Assembly: GCA_020443295.1 (NCBI GenBank)
Contig: JAGRIJ010000024.1
Location: forward strand, 1-39,703
Source of the DNA: Alphaproteobacteria bacterium
GTDB taxonomy: Bacteria > Pseudomonadota > Alphaproteobacteria > Micavibrionales > Micavibrionaceae
Direction of reading: 5' to 3'
DNA: 39,703 nucleotides
Position numbers and translations under genes: made by a program. The notes beneath the pieces were generated by a model. That model did no database searches, was not told the DNA's origin, and was given only the letters and a program-made list of their open reading frames with translations. Of the stretch, positions 1-9,385 are shown piece by piece (positions within the stretch are counted from its first letter, which is position 1; each line of letters opens with the position of its first letter).

Positions 1-304
1 CGCGGAATCCGGCGCGGGTGAGATGATTACCGTCCATGCCCGCGTGAACTCCGATTACCCCATGAGACCGCACCGGCATCTTGCCGAAGACGAAGCGGGC
101 AGGATCGCGCGTCGCGGAGGCCATTTTCTGGCTCTCGCGCTCTCCGGCGACGGCTGCGTGGTTTACGGCGATGAAACATTTGCGGACAAGGTAAAGCTGC
201 GCACCGGGCAGATCGGCCTGTTCGACGAAACCGTCTGGCACAGCGCCGCCCCCTATGATGAACTCTGGGAGGAATCGCCGCGCGCGAACCTGATCATCGG
301 CTAA
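1..304 (+). CDS. 3' end of an unrecognised protein, possibly cupin- or dioxygenase-like (partial)
   Basis: The reading frame is open from base 2 with no stop before the TAA at 302-304, so the true start lies before the window; the ATG at 23 is probably internal. The visible 100 residues contain a His-rich stretch (RPHRHLAEDE) and end in a beta-type pattern with an isolated His (VWHSAAPYDELWEESPR, then NLIIG). This resembles the C-terminal half of a double-stranded beta-helix protein such as a cupin or an Fe(II)/2-oxoglutarate oxygenase. That is a structural impression only. A strong terminator follows 15 bases after the stop. Confidence 0.6.
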   Translation, partial: AESGAGEMITVHARVNSDYPMRPHRHLAEDEAGRIARRGGHFLALALSGDGCVVYGDETFADKVKLRTGQIGLFDETVWHSAAPYDELWEESPRANLIIG

Positions 305-318
305 CGTTTACCGATACG

Positions 319-347
319 AAAAGACCCCGCCTGAAGCGGGGTCTTTT
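319..347. terminator. Bidirectional rho-independent terminator
   Basis: A perfect 12-bp inverted repeat (AAAAGACCCCGC at 319-330, GCGGGGTCTTTT at 336-347) with a 5-base loop, flanked by A and T runs. It sits between two convergent genes, the + strand gene ending at 304 and the - strand RTX gene ending at 371, and can terminate both. Confidence 0.93.
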
Positions 348-370
348 GCATGAGCCATGAAGCGCGCGCG

Positions 371-1426
371 TCAGACAAAAATGTCGCTGGTGTCAGTATA
401 ATTTTCCAGGAACATAGAGGCCTCGCCGTTAATCAGGATCATCGTCCCGGTAAGATCGCCGCCGGCCGTGTGAAGGGTCGCAATCTGCGTTTCAACGGTA
501 TCGGTTCCCGGATTCAGCAGGTCGAGAACAACGATATCATCCGTGCTGAAATCCACGATATGGTCGAAACCGTCGCCGATAATGCCAAAACCGTCGCCGT
601 TACTGTAATTGAACGTATCATGGCCGGCTCCGCCGAACAGGCGGTCGCCCTCGGCGAGCAAATCGTAAAGATGATCGCTGACCTGAAATACCGCGCCATG
701 ATCCTCGCCACCGGTAATGATGTCATTTCCATCCCCGGTAAAGATCGTGTCATTGCCAAAACCGCCATCGACTTTATCGACGGTGCGAAGATTATCGTTC
801 GTTGAAGTATAGATATCGTTGCCGGCACCAAGATCGGCTTCCACAGTCGTATAATGGCCGTCAACGGTCGTAACGCCGTCCAGAGAGAGATCGCCCTTTT
901 TCAGGATCACGATATCATCGCCGTCCCCGGTATGAACGATATGCAGGTTCGACCATCCGGCCCCGTTAGTGGCTGTGGTGATCTCGATCCGGTCATCGCC
1001 GTCCCCGGTCCATACGTTACTGCGTTTGCCATCGAAAATCCGCAGCTCAACAGTATTCGTAACGCCCGAAAAATCCATATCCGCCTGCACGAAATTGTCG
1101 GCAATAAAAAGAATGGAACTGTCGCCTTCGGCATGCACGGTAATATTTTTGACAGCGTTCCAGCCGCTGGAAATAAAACGGTAGGCTTCATCGACGGAAG
1201 AAACAGTGGTGTAATCCGCCGAGACGGTCCCCCCGTCGGACAACGAGGTGCCGGGCAGAAGATAAGGATCGGAAAGGGCTCCGCCAGAAACATTCTCCGT
1301 TATATAGGTAGAACCGAGAATGGACCCGGACACGACCCCAAGCTCCGAAGCCAGCGTTGCGTTGTCGACGACATAGTGCGAGGCTTGCCCGCCGTTGCTA
1401 AATCCAACCGTGACATTGTTGCTCAT
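371..1426 (-). CDS. RTX (hemolysin-type) calcium-binding repeat protein, probable type I secretion substrate
   Basis: A 351-residue acidic protein with no N-terminal signal peptide. Glycine/aspartate nonapeptide-like repeats of the RTX type occur at about residues 140-148 (TGDGDDRIE), 166-174, 199-207 (LGAGNDIYT), 221-238 (GGFGNDTIF and TGDGNDIIT) and 265-273 (GGAGHDTFN). These bind Ca2+ and fold after export in the family. The C-terminus ends in an acidic-then-hydrophobic tail (TDTSDIFV), typical of an uncleaved type I secretion signal. No ABC exporter or membrane-fusion gene is in the window. Residues 1-130 match no domain I recognise. The ATG is preceded by a strong AAGGAG 7 bases upstream. 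Export and a structural or adhesive role are inferred. Confidence 0.87.
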   Translation of the reverse strand: MSNNVTVGFSNGGQASHYVVDNATLASELGVVSGSILGSTYITENVSGGALSDPYLLPGTSLSDGGTVSADYTTVSSVDEAYRFISSGWNAVKNITVHAEGDSSILFIADNFVQADMDFSGVTNTVELRIFDGKRSNVWTGDGDDRIEITTATNGAGWSNLHIVHTGDGDDIVILKKGDLSLDGVTTVDGHYTTVEADLGAGNDIYTSTNDNLRTVDKVDGGFGNDTIFTGDGNDIITGGEDHGAVFQVSDHLYDLLAEGDRLFGGAGHDTFNYSNGDGFGIIGDGFDHIVDFSTDDIVVLDLLNPGTDTVETQIATLHTAGGDLTGTMILINGEASMFLENYTDTSDIFV

Positions 1427-1482
1427 ATTTTACTCCTTGATGTAAGAGATAAGGTCAGGAGTCTCATAGCCGAGTCGCTGAG

Positions 1483-1500
1483 AAATTTCATCAGAAATTT
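1483..1500. repeat. Inverted repeat upstream of the RTX gene
   Basis: AAATTTC (1483-1489), ATCA spacer, GAAATTT (1494-1500): a perfect 7-bp inverted repeat in the 116-base gap between the depolymerase and the RTX gene. On the + strand a run of T follows, but no + strand gene needs termination there. A regulator site for the RTX gene is possible. No convincing -35/-10 pair was found. Confidence 0.4.
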
Positions 1501-1542
1501 TTTTGAACAATTTTTTTAAGAATATGAAAAATAATGTAAACG

Positions 1543-3129
1543 TTACGCTTCCGGTTCGATCGCAGCTACACTGGCCCGTTCGTCCTGCCACAGCCCTGCG
1601 AATTTCAGGGAGCGAACGGTTTCAAGGCGCAAGGGGTAGGTCAGTCCGTTAATCTGGTCGATGCGGCGGGTAAAAGCAATCATGTCCGGTGCGATCTGCC
1701 GCCGCCAGGACTTTCCGGCAAAAAGACCGTAATGCCCGACGCCGTCTTGAGTGCGGTGGTGGCGCATCATATGCGGGATATTGACGGCCAGATCGTGCGC
1801 GGCTTGGGTTTGCCCGGCGCCCGTATAATCATCTTTCGCTCCTTCGATAGTCATCAAACCGGTATCAGTAATAAAGGAGGGATCAATGATGCGCTTTTCG
1901 CCAGTCATCGGGTCTGCGTATTCAAACATCCCGCGAGGCAGATGATGTTCCTGAAAGACGACCTGAATAGTTTGCAGGTAATAAGGGGCAGACATGTCCA
2001 TAACAGTCTGAAATTCATTATAGAACTCGCGTCGGCGTAAAGCGGTCTCCCGGCTGCCGAGCGTTAAATGGTCGAATTTAATTTGTTCCATCACTTCGTT
2101 CCACGGCCCGAAGGTTAAACCTGTAGCCATTTCTTGGTAAGCTTTGGCATGGTCTTCTGCTTTCATCATGACCATTCCGAAGAGCTGGGCCCTTCCTGAA
2201 TAATAAGATCGTCCCGTACCCTGATAGCCAAGAGGAACTTCGGATATGGTATTCTCGACAAACCAGGAAAGGGAATGCTCGGTTGCCGTTTCATTCACTT
2301 CTGTTGGGCTGATCCGCGTATCCATCGGGCTGCCCATAAGGGTCATGCTCAGAGGCGTATCCGGACTGCCATCCTCAGCCATCATGGAAACGGCCGCGAA
2401 AAGAGGCACACCCGGCTGACAGACGGCAAGCGTATGAACGGTCGGGCGGATGTCTGCGGCGTTCTGCGGCTGGTGCCGTGCATTAATCAAAGGAAGCCAG
2501 TGATCCTTGAGATAGGAAATGTAATCATTCAGATCAAATTTTCCCGCCTCCGGCGGCACATCCTTCACATCGGTCCAGTCGGTGATATAGACATCGTAGT
2601 CATGCATCAGGCGGTAGACTGTTCCCGTCAGCAATGTATCAAAATGTCCGGACATTGGCGCGATGATCAAAAGGGGCGGTCGCGGCGTTTCATGGGGCTG
2701 CCCTTCGCTGTCAAGGACGTTAAAGTGTTTCAGTCGCCCAAAGGGCAACGTATCGACGATTTCGATCTCAAGACCGACTTCCTCATTTTCAATCGTTCGG
2801 GGAATAATCTCTGCGGCGGGCATGCCCAGCTCTTCAGCCAGATCGTTCTGTCGCTCCGTATCGCTGATCGTAAAATCAAATTCATGTTTTTTATGCGGGG
2901 CGTAAAGATGTTCGAGAAACTCGATATAGCCTCGCGTGACTCTCACGGGAAGCGTGGCAGCAAAAGGGTTGAAGGGATTGCTAAACGCGAACTGGGCCGT
3001 GGTTGCCATAGCGTGGGCCCACTGCCGCATCGTTTCCTCGGCTTGAAAGGCAACCCCGCGTAACGTGTGTATAGGAAGTCTTTCAGGGGAGTTTGAAGAC
3101 TGCGTTGCCGCCTCAAAAGGAATGACCAT
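1543..3129 (-). CDS. phaZ: Intracellular polyhydroxyalkanoate depolymerase
   Basis: Similar in layout to intracellular PhaZ enzymes that hydrolyse stored polyhydroxybutyrate granules to hydroxybutyrate. Numbering from the TTG at 3147: an N-terminal NPFNPF segment (residues 57-62), a nucleophile-elbow equivalent with cysteine (CQPGVP, Cys243, as in the Ralstonia-type enzyme rather than a classic serine lipase box), an acidic residue in EGAKDD (about 439/440) and the catalytic His in GHYGLFAGKSW (His472). The frame is open to a TTG at 3147 without a ribosome site. The ATG at 3129 has a weak AGGG. The ATG at 3030 has GAGGAA at good spacing and gives a 495-residue protein closer to family length, so the start is uncertain. 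No PHA synthase is nearby. Confidence 0.88.
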   Translation of the reverse strand: MVIPFEAATQSSNSPERLPIHTLRGVAFQAEETMRQWAHAMATTAQFAFSNPFNPFAATLPVRVTRGYIEFLEHLYAPHKKHEFDFTISDTERQNDLAEELGMPAAEIIPRTIENEEVGLEIEIVDTLPFGRLKHFNVLDSEGQPHETPRPPLLIIAPMSGHFDTLLTGTVYRLMHDYDVYITDWTDVKDVPPEAGKFDLNDYISYLKDHWLPLINARHQPQNAADIRPTVHTLAVCQPGVPLFAAVSMMAEDGSPDTPLSMTLMGSPMDTRISPTEVNETATEHSLSWFVENTISEVPLGYQGTGRSYYSGRAQLFGMVMMKAEDHAKAYQEMATGLTFGPWNEVMEQIKFDHLTLGSRETALRRREFYNEFQTVMDMSAPYYLQTIQVVFQEHHLPRGMFEYADPMTGEKRIIDPSFITDTGLMTIEGAKDDYTGAGQTQAAHDLAVNIPHMMRHHRTQDGVGHYGLFAGKSWRRQIAPDMIAFTRRIDQINGLTYPLRLETVRSLKFAGLWQDERASVAAIEPEA

Positions 3130-3228
3130 AAGCACCCTATTTGCCAATAATTAGTTATAGTTTGAAACAATCTAACACTAAGCAATAAAAAGCAAAAAGA
3201 AAATTTCAAAAAAAGAGAGCGGAAAAGA

Positions 3229-3263
3229 CAAAAAAAAAGACTGACAAAAACCCATGCCAGTCT
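3229..3263 (-). terminator. Rho-independent terminator of the micro-gene unit
   Basis: Read on the - strand, AGACTG (3263-3258) pairs with CAGTCT (3243-3238) across a 14-base loop, followed immediately by nine T (3237-3229). It lies 40 bases after the stop of the second micro-gene. The stem is short but the T tract is ideal. Confidence 0.65.
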
Positions 3264-3302
3264 CCAAAATTAATTAGTGCTTAGAATATAAACAGGCCCT
3301 TG

Positions 3303-3443
3303 TTACGAGGGACCGTCATCTCGGATAACACTCTCGGCACTTTTCTTTCTTTGTTCGGAAAAGAAATTAAACATGCCAAAGCCCTTTCCAAGCCCCGACA
3401 CGCCACTCGTAACAACCGAGAAAATTGCGCCAATCTGAAACAT
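3303..3443 (-). CDS. Micro-protein B (46 residues), paralogue of micro-protein A
   Basis: ATG at 3443-3441 to TAA at 3305-3303. A textbook Shine-Dalgarno GGGAGG sits 5 bases before the ATG, and a TTGACT-17-TAGTAT promoter lies just upstream. The product starts MFQIGAIFSVV and continues SGLGKGFG, a hydrophobic, glycine-rich amphipathic N-terminal half. It then ends in a charged tail (SEQRKKSAES..RDDGPS). Aligned without gaps, residues 1-20 share M1, A6, I7, F8, G19 and K20 with the 52-residue micro-protein at 3605-3763, plus conservative matches at 4, 9, 10, 11, 16, 17 and 18. No family is recognised. Membrane-active peptide, bacteriocin-like peptide or type I toxin are all possible. Confidence 0.66.
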   Translation of the reverse strand: MFQIGAIFSVVTSGVSGLGKGFGMFNFFSEQRKKSAESVIRDDGPS

Positions 3444-3505
3444 TTCAACCTCCCAGAACACTTTATTGTTATTTTGTTATGATAAAGAATCCTAACTAAA
3501 CCTTA

Positions 3506-3534
3506 ATACTAATCCTAAGGCTTAAGAAAGTCAA
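3506..3534 (-). promoter_or_regulatory. Sigma70-type promoter for micro-protein B, with overlapping inverted repeat
   Basis: On the - strand: -35 TTGACT (3534-3529), 17-base spacer, -10 TAGTAT (3511-3506). A 5-bp inverted repeat CCTTA / TAAGG (3501-3505 and 3516-3520) brackets the -10 element and could be an operator. The expected 5' leader is about 56 bases. Confidence 0.7.
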
Positions 3535-3604
3535 TAATAACAAAAACAGCCCTGCAACCGGAGGTGGCAAAAGGGAGCGTCTGGAAGGAAAATAAAAGAG
3601 GGAT

Positions 3605-3763
3605 TTAATCCATGTTATGTTGATTGTCAGGACTATCCCAAAACTGACGTTTTCCGCCCAAGTGAGCGGTATAATCACGTGCAACACCCCTCCACATCAC
3701 GGCCTTTCCAAAAGAACCGTAGAGTCGAGCGGCCGCACCAAAAATAGCTTGCAAAACAGGCAT
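3605..3763 (-). CDS. Micro-protein A (52 residues), paralogue of micro-protein B
   Basis: ATG at 3763-3761 to TAA at 3607-3605, with a GGAG ribosome site 7 bases before the start. The product begins MPVLQAIFGAAARLYGSFGK and ends in a polar tail rich in His, Asn and Asp (DSPDNQHNMD). The N-terminal 20 residues align in register with micro-protein B (AIF at 6-8, GK at 19-20). The first 30 residues could form an amphipathic helix with Arg/Lys on one side. It lies downstream of, and on the same strand as, the 127-residue membrane protein gene ending at 3949, so co-transcription is possible. Function unknown. Confidence 0.63.
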   Translation of the reverse strand: MPVLQAIFGAAARLYGSFGKAVMWRGVARDYTAHLGGKRQFWDSPDNQHNMD

Positions 3764-3948
3764 TATTTTCTCCGTAGCAATATGCTGACTTTATTGGCAA
3801 AAAGGCAGCTTCAAACCGTAAGTGTAAGTCTTTATTTTCCGTACTTCTATTTTTCTAATATTGCACTGCAAAAGTCAAATAGTTTTTCCCCTGGGTCCGC
3901 TAATTCGCTGTGACCGTGGATTACAGGAAAAGCAAGGTGCAGAGCCAT

Positions 3949-4332
3949 TTACAACACATCCCGCTTATCAAAGCTTTTTTTAAACGAATCGGGTCGCGGA
4001 GCAGGATAGGCGGCCCTGATAATTCTAACTCCGGCGGACAGCAATCCGCCAATAAGCTGGGTCATGACGGCGAGGATCATAAGGCCAAGGACGGAATAAA
4101 TGATTTTTTGCAACCGTGGAGAGAAATAAACATTGAAATCCTGTGGGCCGGCATTGCCGTAAATCACTTTTTCGTCACCTTTTATATTCTCGAAGAGGAC
4201 GCTTAAAATTTTGATATCTTCGGGGGTGTCGATGATTTTAATGACGGTAAAACCGACATAAAGCAAAAAACCCGCACCCGCTATAACCAGAACGAGTCCG
4301 ACCATACTCAAAAGTGCGCGTAAACCTTCCAT
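3949..4332 (-). CDS. Two-transmembrane protein of unknown function (127 residues)
   Basis: Preceded by a perfect GGAGG 6 bases before the ATG and by a TTGATT-18-TAAAAT promoter. Hydrophobic helices at about residues 7-31 and 78-103 flank a 45-residue loop with charged patches (ENIKGDEKVIYGN). The tail is basic (RPDSFKKSFDKRDVL). By the positive-inside rule both ends are probably cytoplasmic and the loop periplasmic. No domain is recognised. It is the first gene of a - strand run leading into the two micro-genes, so it could be a partner, immunity or export factor for them; this is inference from position only. Confidence 0.75.
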   Translation of the reverse strand: MEGLRALLSMVGLVLVIAGAGFLLYVGFTVIKIIDTPEDIKILSVLFENIKGDEKVIYGNAGPQDFNVYFSPRLQKIIYSVLGLMILAVMTQLIGGLLSAGVRIIRAAYPAPRPDSFKKSFDKRDVL

Positions 4333-4363
4333 GTAGGACCTCCAAAAAACCTTTTAGAACCGC

Positions 4364-4393
4364 ATTTTAGAATGCCCGTAAAGACAAAATCAA
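4364..4393 (-). promoter_or_regulatory. Sigma70-type promoter for the two-TM protein
   Basis: On the - strand: -35 TTGATT (4393-4388), 18-base spacer, -10 TAAAAT (4369-4364), about 30 bases before the ATG at 4332. The divergent gene at 4470 may use TAAAAT near 4404 with a weak AAGACA -35. Confidence 0.6.
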
Positions 4394-4469
4394 TCTTTGG
4401 CGGATAAAATAGGGGCACAGAAGAGGTACAAAAAACAAATCTTCCTTCACCCGGTCCGGGTCTGCACGA

Positions 4470-5237
4470 ATGAGCGAAAACACCGTAGAAAAGAAACAGG
4501 CTGTTATTCATATCGGCAATGATCGTACGATTTTTGCGGCAATGATATTGGGGATCTTATGTCTCGCGGGGGTGATTTATCCCTTCAGGGGGACCTTTCT
4601 GGGCCGGATTTTTGCTGGGGGATTTGGAGTTTTTAGCAATATGGCCGTGATTTTCTACGGGCTTGCTGCGGCGCTGGCTGCATGGAAAATCTATGAAAGG
4701 CAGGATGAGATCCGAAAACATATGCAGCAGCAAAAAATGCGGGAGACCTTTAGCATGTTAAGGGTGAACCTGGGGGTGATTCTGTTAAGTGTGCTGATGA
4801 TAGGCGAGCAACTGCAGTGGCTGATCCCCGTGCTTGTCAAGGATCCCCAATCCTACGTGTTCTTCACTTTTAAAGACTTGATCGTCCTTTCCTTGCGCAA
4901 TCTTCCGGACAAGGCTGGTCTTGAGGTGGCAATGGCAATAGGAATCGGCAGATTCATTCTCATTGCAGCGCCGCTCTATGGCCTGGGTTGCCTGATTTAC
5001 TACAGAAACAGAATACAGGATTATATCAATAACCCTGCCAACGAAAACCCGCTGTTCTATGGAGGGTACTTCGCAATCTTTGTGCTGATATCAATACTGC
5101 TTCTGATGATGTTTGGACGCGAAGACAAGCTGGTTGTTCATGCAGCGGAATTATGCACGTCCGTAAGCCTGCTCTTTTTTATGCTGACAAAAAAAGAACA
5201 ACCGGGCAGTAATATGAAGGGAAAGGCGAAGAATTAA
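4470..5237 (+). CDS. Polytopic membrane protein of unknown function (255 residues)
   Basis: About five or six hydrophobic helices: roughly residues 21-42, 50-74, 98-122, 156-181, 198-218 and perhaps 224-240. A charged amphipathic stretch at 75-95 (YERQDEIRKHMQQQK) looks like a cytoplasmic linker or short coiled coil. No enzyme or transporter motif is visible. The ATG has no Shine-Dalgarno match, so the start is uncertain. The gene is divergent from the two-TM protein gene and convergent with the 110-residue protein gene, with which it shares the bases TTAA (5234-5237) as stop codons on opposite strands. Confidence 0.72.
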   Translation: MSENTVEKKQAVIHIGNDRTIFAAMILGILCLAGVIYPFRGTFLGRIFAGGFGVFSNMAVIFYGLAAALAAWKIYERQDEIRKHMQQQKMRETFSMLRVNLGVILLSVLMIGEQLQWLIPVLVKDPQSYVFFTFKDLIVLSLRNLPDKAGLEVAMAIGIGRFILIAAPLYGLGCLIYYRNRIQDYINNPANENPLFYGGYFAIFVLISILLLMMFGREDKLVVHAAELCTSVSLLFFMLTKKEQPGSNMKGKAKN

Positions 5238-5566
5238 CCGACAGCCGGGATATGATTCGCAAGCCAGGTAACGCCGTCAGCCAGACCGTGGAAGTTATGA
5301 ACCAGCCCCTGAAGTGTAAAGCTGGCCATATTCGCAGCCGTAACGTGAACGGCGCTTGTTGTGGCAACCGAAGTGCCGGCGGCCGAAACAGCGCCTGCCG
5401 TCAGCGGAATGCTTAATCCGCCCGTCGCGGCGGCTATGACTGTGCTGACTGCTAAAATCGGGGCAATAGTTCTAACGGCCTTCCACGCGGCGCTCAACAA
5501 GCCACCACCTGCACTCACAGTACTAGAGACTGCATTGCCCGCTGCACTAATAGGATTATTTGCCAT
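5234..5566 (-). CDS. Ala/Gly-rich hydrophobic small protein (110 residues)
   Basis: The start was chosen at the ATG at 5566 because GGAG lies 8 bases upstream and a strong promoter precedes it; the frame extends five codons further without support. The protein is rich in Ala, Gly, Ser, Thr and Val and has no Cys. It has a possible membrane-spanning stretch at about residues 32-55 (RTIAPILAVSTVIAAATGG) and a second hydrophobic stretch at 57-85. Its C-terminal quarter has His and Trp (VHNFHGLADGVTW). The composition recalls secreted or membrane-inserting small proteins such as large class II bacteriocins, but no family signature is seen. It is the same strand as uvrA but has its own promoter. 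Confidence 0.66.
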   Translation of the reverse strand: MANNPISAAGNAVSSTVSAGGGLLSAAWKAVRTIAPILAVSTVIAAATGGLSIPLTAGAVSAAGTSVATTSAVHVTAANMASFTLQGLVHNFHGLADGVTWLANHIPAVG

Positions 5567-5612
5567 TACGTTTCTCCACAACCCTTATGAAATATTCTTA
5601 AATTTTTCACCT

Positions 5613-5641
5613 TATTTAACCAATACCATAACATACGTCAA
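5613..5641 (-). promoter_or_regulatory. Sigma70-type promoter for the 110-residue protein
   Basis: On the - strand: -35 TTGACG (5641-5636), 17-base spacer, -10 TAAATA (5618-5613), about 47 bases before the ATG at 5566. It lies between the uvrA stop (5660) and the gene, so the gene need not depend on uvrA transcription. Confidence 0.72.
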
Positions 5642-5659
5642 AAAATCAAGGTTTTAGAG

Positions 5660-8542
<2,883 letters not shown>

Positions 8543-8554
8543 GGAAATTCTATG

Positions 8555-8569
8555 GAACATTTGCGAAAC
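8555..8569. promoter_or_regulatory. Candidate LexA (SOS) site at uvrA
   Basis: Read on the - strand: GTTT-N7-GTTC (8569-8555), one mismatch from the alphaproteobacterial LexA consensus GTTC-N7-GTTC. It lies 13 bases upstream of the chosen uvrA start and just downstream of a - strand -10-like TATAAG (8589-8584). A repressor here would block uvrA. SOS control of uvrA is known in alphaproteobacteria. Confidence 0.5.
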
Positions 8570-8599
8570 AAAGACAAGGTTTTCTTATAGCTGATAAAG

Positions 8600-8628
8600 T
8601 TGAGTTTTCTGTCCGGGAAGGATACAAT
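8600..8628 (+). promoter_or_regulatory. Sigma70-type promoter for the 8666/8988 gene pair
   Basis: -35 TTGAGT (8600-8605), 17-base spacer, -10 TACAAT (8623-8628), placing the transcript start about 30 bases before the ATG at 8666. It is divergent from uvrA, and the LexA-like site is 31 bases upstream of the -35. Confidence 0.72.
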
Positions 8629-8665
8629 ACTCTTTTCATAACAAGCCAGTCAGGGTGAGAGTAAA

Positions 8666-8986
8666 ATGGATCAATATGAGCACGTAGCTCCTGAATCTTT
8701 CGAAGAAATGTCCCTCGCAGAAAGGGAAAACTGGCAGCAGGCAAGAAGCAGGCTGGCTGGCGAGCGCCCGGAGATGCGTATCGCCCTGAGGCAGAAATTC
8801 GCAGGCATGTCCGCAGGCGAGCGGAAAGCGGAGTTGGCGCAGGCGCAAGCGGCCCTTGAAACTTTGGACCAGTCGGACCAGATCGGGGATTTCAGCGAGG
8901 AAGACCCGTTCGATCGTGATTACAGGATAAAACTGGAAGAAACGGTTAAAATGCTGTCCTCAGACCCTGAATGGGGAGTCATGTAA
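8666..8986 (+). CDS. Small acidic helical protein, unknown (106 residues)
   Basis: Highly charged, rich in Glu, Ala, Gln and Arg, with no membrane segment or signal peptide. Residues 15-70 (MSLAERENWQQARSRLAG onward to AQAQAALETLD) look almost fully alpha-helical. A phrase is loosely repeated: MSLAERENWQQA at 15 and MSAGERKAELAQA at 48. The C-terminal part is acidic (FSEEDPFDRDY). It has a clear promoter and a GAGAG ribosome site. It is followed after one base by a second small gene, so the two are translationally coupled. No family is recognised. Because it is divergent from uvrA across a LexA-like site, a damage-response role can be guessed but not shown. Confidence 0.75.
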   Translation: MDQYEHVAPESFEEMSLAERENWQQARSRLAGERPEMRIALRQKFAGMSAGERKAELAQAQAALETLDQSDQIGDFSEEDPFDRDYRIKLEETVKMLSSDPEWGVM

Positions 8987-8987
8987 A

Positions 8988-9272
8988 ATGGCGCGCAATA
9001 CTTTTTATGTGGATGGGCGTTCGTTAAGGCAGGAACTTGAAGCGTTGGACGATACGGAACTGGACGTGCGTCTTAGAGAAAACTGGGACTTTCTCTATGG
9101 CCAAAGTATGAGTGAAGATCTGGTTCAGGACGACGCTCAACTGGAACACATGACGGTCGAAGCCCGCGCAATAGACAGGATAGGAACGGAGATCAAAAAA
9201 GAGCGTGCGGCAAGGCTCGGTAGTCCTGCGCCCTCTGAATCCGACCCTGGCGGGCATGAGCCGGCGCTCTGA
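8988..9272 (+). CDS. Small acidic protein, unknown (94 residues)
   Basis: Starts one base after the TAA of the previous gene, so it is probably translated by re-initiation and made in step with it. Charged and soluble: MARNTFYVDGRSLRQE at the start, a helical middle (ELEALDDTELDVRLREN) and a proline-rich, disordered tail (SPAPSESDPGGHEPAL). Both proteins of the pair have Leu/Glu/Arg heptad-like stretches, so they may bind each other. No homology is recognised and no catalytic motif is seen. A 113-base gap separates it from ssb. Confidence 0.73.
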   Translation: MARNTFYVDGRSLRQELEALDDTELDVRLRENWDFLYGQSMSEDLVQDDAQLEHMTVEARAIDRIGTEIKKERAARLGSPAPSESDPGGHEPAL

Positions 9273-9322
9273 ATCGCTCTCGGATATCTTTCGGTCACCA
9301 CCCGGAAAACAGCAAAAAACCC

Positions 9323-9351
9323 TTTAGAATCTCTGTCCGGAGGACTATATT
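9323..9351 (+). promoter_or_regulatory. Probable ssb promoter
   Basis: -35 TTTAGA (9323-9328), 17-base spacer, -10 TATATT (9346-9351), 34 bases before the GTG start. No LexA-like site was seen here. Confidence 0.5.
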
Positions 9352-9385
9352 AAGACACTCGAGAAATAGTGAGGAGATTCGTAAA

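Larger units (their letters stand above)
3148..3948. other. AT-rich accessory region holding two micro-genes
   Basis: This 800-base stretch lacks any ORF of normal gene size. It contains two - strand micro-ORFs (3605-3763 and 3303-3443), a promoter with an overlapping inverted repeat, and a terminator, all listed separately. Bases 3764-3948 hold a possible - strand promoter (TTGACT at 3873-3878, AAAAAT 18 bases on) with a TTGCA-C-TGCAA inverted repeat at 3861-3871 in its spacer. Bases 3148-3228 are A-rich with no feature recognised. Confidence 0.6.

Noticed and set aside
3910..4206. 98-codon + strand frame
   Set aside because: Antisense to the two-TM protein gene, which has a better ribosome site and promoter.
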